Origin: Oscillospiraceae bacterium
GTDB taxonomy: Bacteria > Bacillota > Clostridia > Oscillospirales > Ruminococcaceae
Direction of reading: 5' to 3'
Assembly (NCBI GenBank): GCA_902790675.1
Contig: CADASU010000001.1
Location: 124,001-188,000, forward strand
Length of the DNA: 64,000 bases
Under the pieces are notes generated by a model, which searched no databases, was not told the DNA's origin, and saw only the letters and a program-made list of their open reading frames with translations. Numbering within the stretch: the first letter of the stretch is position 1; each line of letters starts with the position of its first letter. Shown in pieces: positions 31,809 through 39,257 of the stretch. The position numbers and the translations under genes are program-made.

Positions 31809-32513
31809 ATGATGCCCATAGCCATTTTAGGATCAAAATCAACATATAATAAAATATTAGTTTACTTAAAACAATTATATCAAAATAATAAATTACTAAC
31901 AGATCATATTTTCTTTGAGAATTTTGATATATTCACTTCAGAACTACAAAAGCAATATTGGCATATCGCAATAACTTTAAATCAACCTATGGAATTAATA
32001 TATGAAATCAAAAAAGTGAGTCCTAAAACTAAAATAATTTTTATATCACCAACAGATAAATTTGCTTTAGAAGGCTATAGAGCAGATATTTCTTATTACT
32101 TATTATACCCTATAAATTGCAGTGAATTCCAACTTGCAATAAATAAATGCCTAAATTGTTGCCAAGAATACAATGAATATATAGTTGTAAATTCAAATTG
32201 GCAAAAAATACCAATATTTTTAAAAGACATAATATTCGCTGAAAAAAATGGACACAATATTATAATTCACACAAAAAATAAAACCATATCCACCCGAATG
32301 ACATTTAAAGACTTTATAGAAAAAACAAAACATTTTTCTAATTTTATAAATTGTGTAAAAGGTGCACTAGTAAATTTATCATGGGTTGATAACCTAGAAT
32401 CTCAAAACTTTTTAATGACTAGCGGAGAAAGAATTCCCATCAGACGACAAGACAGAAAAAAAATTAAAAATATATATACACAATATTTAATAGATCATCA
32501 AATTAAAAATTAA
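31809..32513 (+). CDS. LytTR-family DNA-binding regulator with degenerate receiver
   Basis: A transcription regulator of 234 residues. The C-terminal third (about 135-225) is a LytTR domain: it reads IFLKDIIFAEKNGHNIIIH, and later FINCVKGALVNLSWV. The N-terminal part has the length and secondary pattern of an AgrA/LytR receiver, but the strand that should end in the phospho-acceptor Asp reads IAITLNQPMELIYEI, with no acidic residue in place. It is therefore probably not phosphorylated. No sensor kinase is adjacent. GGAGGAG precedes the ATG; a second ATG follows at once. It is 21 bases before a nitroreductase gene, likely co-transcribed. Confidence 0.8.
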   Translation: MMPIAILGSKSTYNKILVYLKQLYQNNKLLTDHIFFENFDIFTSELQKQYWHIAITLNQPMELIYEIKKVSPKTKIIFISPTDKFALEGYRADISYYLLYPINCSEFQLAINKCLNCCQEYNEYIVVNSNWQKIPIFLKDIIFAEKNGHNIIIHTKNKTISTRMTFKDFIEKTKHFSNFINCVKGALVNLSWVDNLESQNFLMTSGERIPIRRQDRKKIKNIYTQYLIDHQIKN

Positions 32514-32534
32514 TTTATACGGAGGGTATATATT

Positions 32535-33077
32535 ATGGAATTTAAAAAATGCGTTGAAACGCGAAGAAGCATTAGAAAATATAAACCCGTTAAAATATCA
32601 CATAAAGATTTTGAAGATATAATAGAACTAACCAAATTATCGCCTTCTTGGAAAAATTCTCAAATTGCCCGATTCACATTAATAGAAGATGATGGCATAA
32701 AGAATAGCATTGCTCAAACATGTGTAAATGAGTCTAAAAACAATCAAATCACAATATCCAATGCGCCAAACATAATAATAATATCTTATATTAAAGGACA
32801 AAGTGGTTTCAATAATGATGGTTCATTTTCAACTACTAAAGGAGATAGATGGCAAATGTTCGATGCAGGGGTTGCTGCTTCAACTCTTTGTTTAGCAGCC
32901 AACAGCAAAGGTTTTGGAACAGTTATTATGGGAATATTTAATGAAGATAAAGTATCTCAAATTATACATTTACCCCAAGATCAACAAATAGCAGCGTTAA
33001 TTCCAATAGGTTTACCCGATGTTGTTCCAAAATGTCCTCCTAGAAATCCTACAAAATCAATTATAACCTATCTTTAA
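32535..33077 (+). CDS. Nitroreductase-family flavoprotein
   Basis: FMN-dependent NAD(P)H oxidoreductase of the nitroreductase fold, 180 residues. The N-terminal FMN-phosphate motif is ETRRSIRKYKP, with SPSWKNSQ and the later CLAANSKGFGTVIMG and GLPDVVP blocks typical of the family. Natural substrate unknown. GGAGGG precedes the ATG. It follows the LytTR gene closely. Confidence 0.85.
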   Translation: MEFKKCVETRRSIRKYKPVKISHKDFEDIIELTKLSPSWKNSQIARFTLIEDDGIKNSIAQTCVNESKNNQITISNAPNIIIISYIKGQSGFNNDGSFSTTKGDRWQMFDAGVAASTLCLAANSKGFGTVIMGIFNEDKVSQIIHLPQDQQIAALIPIGLPDVVPKCPPRNPTKSIITYL

Positions 33078-33175
33078 ATAAATATATCTTAATATAAATT
33101 AAATATATTTGAATACAAATTATAATATATATGTTATAATACAAAAAACATCTCATTAATTTTAGGAGTGATTCT

Positions 33176-33679
33176 ATGTTTGAAAAAATAGATATAAAAA
33201 ATCTTTCATTCAAGCCATTTGAATTAATTGGAACCGAATGGATGCTAATAACCGCAGGGAACTTACAAAATCACAATACCATGACTGCTAGTTGGGGCGG
33301 CGTTGGAATAATGTGGAATAATCCAGTTATAACAACATATATCCGCCCTCAAAGATACACCAAAGAATTTATAGATAAAGAAAAATATTTTACAGTAAGC
33401 TTTTATGACAACGAATTTAAACCAGCACTACAAATTTGTGGAACAAAATCTGGTCGTGAGATTAACAAAACAAAGGAAACCGGCTTAATTCCCAAAATGT
33501 TTGGCGAATCTGTAGCATTTGAGCAAGCAAAATTAGTAATAGTTTGTGAAAAACAATATGTTCAAGAAATTAGTCCCCAAGGCTTTTTAGATTCAAATAT
33601 AATAAATACTTCATATCCAAACAAAGATTTTCATTTTATGTACATTTCAAAAATCATTGAAACATATATAAAAAAATAA
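33176..33679 (+). CDS. Flavin reductase-like domain protein (flavoredoxin type)
   Basis: A 167-residue FMN-binding split-barrel protein. The core MTASWGGVGIMWNNPVITTYIRPQRYTKEFI (about residues 37-67, quoted only as a landmark) is the usual FMN contact region, followed by FTVSFYD and CGTKSGRE. Such proteins supply or use reduced flavin; the partner is unknown. AGGAGTG precedes the ATG. It has its own AT-rich upstream region of 98 bases and ends at a terminator. Confidence 0.82.
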   Translation: MFEKIDIKNLSFKPFELIGTEWMLITAGNLQNHNTMTASWGGVGIMWNNPVITTYIRPQRYTKEFIDKEKYFTVSFYDNEFKPALQICGTKSGREINKTKETGLIPKMFGESVAFEQAKLVIVCEKQYVQEISPQGFLDSNIINTSYPNKDFHFMYISKIIETYIKK

Positions 33680-33688
33680 AAAGTATAA

Positions 33689-33733
33689 AAATAATGCACA
33701 CAAATATATAAAAAATGTGTGCGTTATTTTTTT
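33689..33733. terminator. Terminator between the flavin reductase and histidine kinase genes
   Basis: AATAATGCACACA and TGTGTGCGTTATT form a stem of about 13 bp around an AT-rich loop, followed by a T-run on +. It lies between convergent genes. Confidence 0.8.
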
Positions 33734-33751
33734 ATATGAATAATTTGACAG

Positions 33752-35200
33752 CTAACTACGCTCATTCCCCTCATTATCACTTTTATCCGGCATATTACAT
33801 CCTTTAAAAGTTAAAATAAATTCAGTATATTTACCATATTCACTTTTAACGTTTATTCTCCAATTACATAACCTCACTATGGTTGACACTATATTTAATC
33901 CTAATCCAAATCCCGATTTATCTTTACTGCGCGACTGATCAGTTTTATAAAAGCGGTCAAACAGTTTATCAAGTTCTTCTTTAGTTAATCCATCTCCACT
34001 GTTTCTAACTGTTATTATTCTTGCATGTGCAACCTGAATAAATTTAAAAGATATATATCCTTTTTCGTTAGAAAATTTTATAGCATTTTCAATCAAATTA
34101 TAAAAAATTTGATATATTAAGTTCTCATCACCTTCAACCCAACAATCATCAACATCATCCATTCCACGAATATCAAGATTTTTGCTTTCAATCTTATCAA
34201 AAAATCCTACCAATATGCGACCAATAACATTGTTAATGTTCACAGGCACAAAAACTGGTTTAATTCCCCCACTCTCTATTTTAGATATATTCAACATCGA
34301 TTGGACTAAATGAGATAAACGCTTTACTTCATTAGATATAATTTTAAGATAATAATCTCGTTTTTCTTCTGGAATAGTCCCATCAATTAATCCATCAATA
34401 AATCCTACTATAGATGTTATGGGGGTTTTAAATTCATGAGAAACATTAGAAACAAAATTACGGCTAGATTCTTCAAATTTAGCTATAGATTCACTCATAG
34501 AATTCATAGTTTGAGCTAATGCACCTATGTCGTCATTAGTATGAACATCCACCTTAGGCTCAAAATTACCACTAGCATATTCTTGAGCAACAACCTTCAT
34601 TTGCCGCAAAGGAGCAGTAATATAGTATGTATAAACTAATAAAATCAAAATTGAAAAGCAAATTACACAAATTAAGGAAATTATAAATCTAAATACAACT
34701 AGTTTATATGACTTTTGAAAATCATTTTCTAAATCTATTATTGCCATATATTTTGCTCTAGAATTTTCAAAATAATCCTTCACAGGTTTTCCATAAATAT
34801 GACATTTACGGTTTAAGTCTGATGAACCTATAGACTTTTTACCACGATATTCTCCAGTATGCTCAATTCTTTTTGCAAAATAAGGCAAATCAATCGTGCC
34901 AATATATTCATTTTCCAAATTAGTATAAATAACTTCCTTGTTTTCATCATATAAAACCAATCTCATATCCTTTGGACAGGTTAATGTAAACGCATGTTCT
35001 AAACTACTTTCAACAGTATAAATACCCATATCCTGCTCGTCCATAGCATTTTCAATAAGCACACCCATTTGAATTTCCATAAAATTATATTTACTATAAT
35101 CAACAACAAAATACATAATAATAGCAGCTATAAAACAATTGCTCAGAACTATTATCGCTATGCACATAACATTGTATCTAACAAACAAATTTTTTTTCAT
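33752..35200 (-). CDS. Sensor histidine kinase
   Basis: Membrane kinase of 482 residues. Two transmembrane helices (about 10-35 and 165-190) bracket an extracellular sensor region; a HAMP domain follows. The HisKA H-box is VSHEFKTPITS with the phospho-His near residue 255. The HATPase domain has the N-box NLIENAIKFS, then FDRFYKTDQSRSK and GFGLGLNIV. It is paired with the OmpR-type regulator 34 bases upstream. The signal is unknown; architecture resembles envelope-stress kinases of Firmicutes. Confidence 0.92.
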   Translation of the reverse strand: MKKNLFVRYNVMCIAIIVLSNCFIAAIIMYFVVDYSKYNFMEIQMGVLIENAMDEQDMGIYTVESSLEHAFTLTCPKDMRLVLYDENKEVIYTNLENEYIGTIDLPYFAKRIEHTGEYRGKKSIGSSDLNRKCHIYGKPVKDYFENSRAKYMAIIDLENDFQKSYKLVVFRFIISLICVICFSILILLVYTYYITAPLRQMKVVAQEYASGNFEPKVDVHTNDDIGALAQTMNSMSESIAKFEESSRNFVSNVSHEFKTPITSIVGFIDGLIDGTIPEEKRDYYLKIISNEVKRLSHLVQSMLNISKIESGGIKPVFVPVNINNVIGRILVGFFDKIESKNLDIRGMDDVDDCWVEGDENLIYQIFYNLIENAIKFSNEKGYISFKFIQVAHARIITVRNSGDGLTKEELDKLFDRFYKTDQSRSKDKSGFGLGLNIVSTIVRLCNWRINVKSEYGKYTEFILTFKGCNMPDKSDNEGNERS

Positions 35201-35234
35201 AACTAATCTCTCTTTTTATGAAAAAATTTTCAAA

Positions 35235-35924
35235 TTAATATGATTCAAATTTATATCCAACACCCCACACTGTTTTAAGTGCCCACTTGTCGGAAACATT
35301 GTCGATTTTTCGTCTAATTCGCTTAATATGAACATCTATAGTTCTAGAATCTCCATAATATTCATATCCCCATATGTCATCTAATAGCTGATCACGAGTA
35401 TATACTTGGTTCGGATTGGATGCTAGCTTAAACAAAAGCTCCAACTCTTTTGGGGGAATATCTACCATTTCACCGTCAATCTTAAGCTCATATTTAACCA
35501 TGTCTATTTCCATTTTATCATATTTAATTTTTTTAGGCAGTTCTTGTTCTCCCCCACTAGCAACTCTCCTATAAACAGCCTTTATTCTAGCAATAATTTC
35601 TTTAGTATCAAATGGTTTGGTAACATAATCATCTGCACCAAGTTCCAATCCTAAAACACGATCAAAAACTTCTCCCTTAGCAGTTAGCATAATTATAGGA
35701 ACGTTAGAAGTTTTTCTAATTTCCAAGCAAACCTGCCAACCATCCATAATAGGAAGCATTACATCCAGCAAAACAAAATCCGGCTTTAGCGAATTAAATT
35801 TAGCAACAGCTTCCTCTCCATCATAAGCCAAAATTACTTTATAGCCCTCTTTATCAAGATATAGCTTAAGTAATTCGCATATATTTTTATCATCATCAAC
35901 GACCAATATTTTTTCTAATGACAT
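35235..35924 (-). CDS. OmpR/PhoB-family response regulator
   Basis: A receiver plus winged-helix regulator of 229 residues. The acidic pair is VVDDD (residues 8-12), phospho-acceptor D54 in FVLLDVMLP, and switch Lys in VTKPFD. The C-terminal domain ends with SRTIDVHIKRIRRKI and WGVGYKFE, as in PhoB/WalR-like proteins. Three Met codons lie at the start; GGGGTG is 6 bases before the ATG at 35924, so that one was used. It is transcribed with the kinase gene. Confidence 0.93.
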   Translation of the reverse strand: MSLEKILVVDDDKNICELLKLYLDKEGYKVILAYDGEEAVAKFNSLKPDFVLLDVMLPIMDGWQVCLEIRKTSNVPIIMLTAKGEVFDRVLGLELGADDYVTKPFDTKEIIARIKAVYRRVASGGEQELPKKIKYDKMEIDMVKYELKIDGEMVDIPPKELELLFKLASNPNQVYTRDQLLDDIWGYEYYGDSRTIDVHIKRIRRKIDNVSDKWALKTVWGVGYKFESY

Positions 35925-36069
35925 AGTCATCACCCCGTTCATTTAATCAAGAATGTCTATTTTTAAATATAAACGAAAAAAGTAGAAAATCGTAATTAAA
36001 TGGTAACAAAATAAACAAACAAATACAAAGTAAAATTTATAAAAAAATATTAAAAAATTTTATTAAAAA

Positions 36070-36759
36070 TCACGAAGGATATTTAATAACTAACTTTGAA
36101 AACTTAGATAAATCATCGGCATTAATATAATTAGAGTTTTTATCGTTATTTTTCATAACTCTTATGTCAATTTTCTCTGGCTCACCATATCTGACATCAT
36201 TAACCTTGCTTTTAAAAATTTCTAATATTTTTTGTTGATACAGCCTATTTAAAAACTCTTGAGAATAAGCATTTTTATCGTTATATTTACCCGACACAAT
36301 ATCCGCATTATATTGATCAACAAACTCATTAACTTGATTCATACTATCTTCGAATATTAGCATAGGTGAAACAGACACATGAACAATATATCCATCTTGT
36401 ATTTTTTCAGACTTATCTTCAACAGTATACTCTATTTTACCATATAATTCTTTATATAAAGCCTTAATCTGTTCACGAGTAGAATCATCTACACTTACAT
36501 TACCAGCCTCATCTGTAAAACCAAACAATTTAGCAAAAACATCAATCTGAGACTCACAGCAAATATCATATTGTCGTTCAATTTGATCAATAGCGGAAGA
36601 AGTCATTTTAGAATAGTCTTCAAATTGGCCCTTATAAAGCGCATCAAAAGACGCTCTTACATATTTACTAGGATCAAAAAATAATCCACAACCAACAGCC
36701 AAAAAAGAAAAAGCAATCAAAACTGCAATAATATTAATCTTTGCCAAAATTTTTTTCAT
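36070..36759 (-). CDS. Putative lipoprotein, function unknown
   Basis: A 229-residue exported protein. The signal peptide ends in the lipobox FLAVGCG, followed by an alpha-helical region with YVRASFDALYKGQFEDYSK. This style of lipoprotein, with tandem small helical segments that include a YKEL-type motif, resembles DUF5105-like clostridial lipoproteins, but the family is not certain. GGAAGGAT precedes the ATG at 36759; the frame is open 18 bases further. It lies in a same-strand run with the membrane protein, J-like protein and DUF5685 gene, and just upstream of the two-component system. Confidence 0.65.
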   Translation of the reverse strand: MKKILAKINIIAVLIAFSFLAVGCGLFFDPSKYVRASFDALYKGQFEDYSKMTSSAIDQIERQYDICCESQIDVFAKLFGFTDEAGNVSVDDSTREQIKALYKELYGKIEYTVEDKSEKIQDGYIVHVSVSPMLIFEDSMNQVNEFVDQYNADIVSGKYNDKNAYSQEFLNRLYQQKILEIFKSKVNDVRYGEPEKIDIRVMKNNDKNSNYINADDLSKFSKLVIKYPS

Positions 36760-36801
36760 AAAAAATAATCCTTCCATATATTATTATACCATATTTTTGA
36801 A

Positions 36802-37332
36802 TTATTTAAAAATATATTTAAATAATGTAGGTTTAAGTTTATTAATATAGTAATTTTCAAATACTGCGAGAAAAAAATCATATATCAAACAACCAAATAA
36901 AAAAATCAAACCACCCAAAATCCAAATCCAAACACTATATTTTCCAAACAAATCCACCCCAAAAAAGACGATAAACATTCCAAGATATAAGCATATAGAT
37001 ACAACAAAAACGCTTATTTTCAATATATATCTATAAATTACTAATTGTAATTTTTCTATGTAAGTCTTTAAAATAGGATAATATCCCAATAGGAAAATAT
37101 ATGAAAAAACAATAGATTTTTGGGAAACAAATATTAAAGAAAGCACAGAAGTTACAACATAAATAAAAAACGCTTTTGCCTTTCCCATCTCAACCATAGC
37201 AATAACCAAAAAAGAACCACAAATTCCTGATATTGAATAGCTCAAAAGGGAAATCACACCGCCCAAAAACATTATTGTGACACTCAACGCAGCAAAAATT
37301 CCACAATAGGCTAAATTTCTAACGTCTTTCAT
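36802..37332 (-). CDS. Integral membrane protein, ECF S-component-like
   Basis: A 176-residue protein with five or six hydrophobic helices. It opens MKDVRNLAYCGIFAALSVT, a start commonly seen in ECF-type S components and related membrane proteins, but no substrate can be assigned. GAAAGGAT precedes the ATG at 37332; the frame is open a further 17 codons that overlap the upstream gene and were not used. It starts 17 bases after the J-like gene ends. Confidence 0.65.
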   Translation of the reverse strand: MKDVRNLAYCGIFAALSVTIMFLGGVISLLSYSISGICGSFLVIAMVEMGKAKAFFIYVVTSVLSLIFVSQKSIVFSYIFLLGYYPILKTYIEKLQLVIYRYILKISVFVVSICLYLGMFIVFFGVDLFGKYSVWIWILGGLIFLFGCLIYDFFLAVFENYYINKLKPTLFKYIFK

Positions 37333-37349
37333 TATATAAATCCTTTCAA

Positions 37350-37997
37350 CTAACAGCCACGCATAAAACTTCCACCTAAACAATTACAGCAACAATCTGC
37401 ACAAAGCAATCCACCACATATATCACAAACTCCACATCCAACAAGCGGCCTTGTTCCATTACCATAAGGCGATTCTGCTCCCGGATTTCCAAACTGACCA
37501 GACCTTTGCCACATTGCCCTTTCCCAAGCTTGTCTATATACAGTATTTTGTGGATCCATTCTGCATGCTGCTTCAAAAAACTCAGATGCTTCTCCAAGCC
37601 ATCCTTTGTTAAAAAATATCAAACCTTTTAAATAAAACCACCTAGGCAGCCTATTTTCTCTAGCAATTCCATCTAATATTTCCTCAGCGGTATCTAAATC
37701 ATCTGACCTTATAAGCTCTTCAATATAATCAAAATCAACAACACCGTTCTGCGAACCATTATTATCAAAAGAATCCTTAACAGATTCTCCTTTTTTCATT
37801 CTATCAATCCGCCTGGCATTCATTATTTCATCAAATGCTTTTGTTATTTGTTCTGTCTTTTCATAAGCGTGTTTTTTCAAATCTTCCTTCTCATAACTGC
37901 CCGGATCATATTTGTTTTTCATTGCAATATAAGCATCTTTAACCTGCTTGTCAGTTGCTTTTTCACTGATGCCTAGTAATTCGTAATATTCCTTCAT
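37350..37997 (-). CDS. J-domain-like protein lacking HPD, with Cys-rich tail
   Basis: A 215-residue protein. Residues 1-60 match a J domain (YYELLGISEKATDKQVKDAY), but the HPD tripeptide needed to stimulate DnaK is replaced: KYDPG stands where KYHPD is expected (residues 29-33). The middle is helical and TPR-like (GEASEFFEAACRMDP). The end is Gly/Cys-rich with 10 Cys in about 30 residues, CGVCDICGG through CCCNCLGG, which suggests metal binding. GGAGGATAATTTA precedes the ATG at 37997. It follows the DUF5685 gene with a gap of 4 bases, an arrangement seen in Clostridia. Confidence 0.8.
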   Translation of the reverse strand: MKEYYELLGISEKATDKQVKDAYIAMKNKYDPGSYEKEDLKKHAYEKTEQITKAFDEIMNARRIDRMKKGESVKDSFDNNGSQNGVVDFDYIEELIRSDDLDTAEEILDGIARENRLPRWFYLKGLIFFNKGWLGEASEFFEAACRMDPQNTVYRQAWERAMWQRSGQFGNPGAESPYGNGTRPLVGCGVCDICGGLLCADCCCNCLGGSFMRGC

Positions 37998-38001
37998 TAA
38001 A

Positions 38002-38931
38002 TTATCCTCCAAAATTAAATCCATTAATGTTTTCCAAATCGTCTATTTTTTGTTTATGCTTATCAAAAACTTTTTTTTCAACCGACTTCAAGCCAAGATA
38101 TATTATATTTTTCACTATAGATTTATAATTACCAAATTCCAATAATTCAAACGCCTGAGCAAGTTGAGCAACAGAAAAATTTAAAGCCCAAAGTGCGTTT
38201 TGAAAGATTTCTTTCTTCATACAATCATCAATTTGCAAATTTGTAATCAACCCGTCAGATCTATATTTAATTAAAAAAGGATTAAAAGACCCCGTTTTAC
38301 AATCTTTATCTAAATCATCCAACGCATCAATTATATAAATATATCTACCTACCATATAGCCTATTCTATATAAGATTTTCTGAGTTTTCAAATCGTCCGA
38401 AAAAGTTTGAACAATTAGGCCCAAACATTTAGATATTGGATCACAAGCTCTATCTAAAGAGCAATTAATATTTTTCTCAACCTCAGCTTGGCTATGCATT
38501 AAATTTTCAACAATATTAGCAATGTCAGCACGTTTTTTACTAGCTTTTTCATACATTCTTTTAAAACTAACAAGCCCAACACGCGCCACAAACTTTTTTA
38601 AAAGCCTTTCATCTTCAATATTATCAAAAAATTTAAAATAAGAAAATATCAAACTAATATCAGCGGCATTTTCTAAAGCCCTGCAATTTTTTAAGCATAA
38701 ATTCTTTTTTAGCGGGTGAATAATGCAACGCTCTTTTTTAAATTCAATGTCTTCATTAGAAATCCCCAATGCAAATAAAACCAAGAAAACTATATCATAA
38801 CTTAACATTAATCTCGACAGCTGATTATATGATCGACCCAACTGCTTGCAAAGTCCGCAATAAATTGCTTTATATATTTCATTTTCATAAACCTTTAGCT
38901 CAGGAATAAACGGTTTAACATAACCAAACAC
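38002..38931 (-). CDS. DUF5685 family protein
   Basis: A 309-residue cytoplasmic protein beginning MFGYVKPFIPELKVYENEIY with AIYCGLCKQLG right after, the hallmark of DUF5685. Further Cys and His in CIIHPLKKNLCLKNC could form a metal site with the CxxC. The remainder is alpha-helical with a short YIYIIDALDDLDKD acidic motif. Function unknown in the family. It starts at GTG with AAAGGGGAAC upstream. The J-like gene follows 4 bases after its stop, so the two are co-transcribed. Confidence 0.85.
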   Translation of the reverse strand: MFGYVKPFIPELKVYENEIYKAIYCGLCKQLGRSYNQLSRLMLSYDIVFLVLFALGISNEDIEFKKERCIIHPLKKNLCLKNCRALENAADISLIFSYFKFFDNIEDERLLKKFVARVGLVSFKRMYEKASKKRADIANIVENLMHSQAEVEKNINCSLDRACDPISKCLGLIVQTFSDDLKTQKILYRIGYMVGRYIYIIDALDDLDKDCKTGSFNPFLIKYRSDGLITNLQIDDCMKKEIFQNALWALNFSVAQLAQAFELLEFGNYKSIVKNIIYLGLKSVEKKVFDKHKQKIDDLENINGFNFGG

Positions 38932-39192
38932 GTTGTTCCCCTTTCAAAACAAATTAATAATTTAAAATATATTATAACACAAAAAACAATATATTAAAAC
39001 ATATTATTTCCATAAAAAATTTTTTACTAATCTCACAATTAAAACATAATCTGTTTGTTGAATCATACAAAATATATTTTATATTAGTTTAACCCACAAC
39101 TTGCATAAACACGAATAAATCAGCAAATCATAACTAGCTCTATTGAATTACAAGATGGAAATGTATGTTTTTTTATGATACAATTAATAATA

Positions 39193-39211
39193 TATAATAT
39201 TGGTTTATAAT
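39193..39211 (+). promoter_or_regulatory. Likely ppdK promoter region in the 38932-39257 gap
   Basis: Two TATAAT boxes (39193-39198 and 39206-39211) lie 47-65 bases before ppdK, without a good -35 match. The rest of the 326-base gap is AT-rich, also holds the start region of the DUF5685 transcript, and shows no gene. Confidence 0.35.
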
Positions 39212-39257
39212 AAAAGTCTTAAACACTTACAAATATAAATATGGAGGTAAGATTTTT

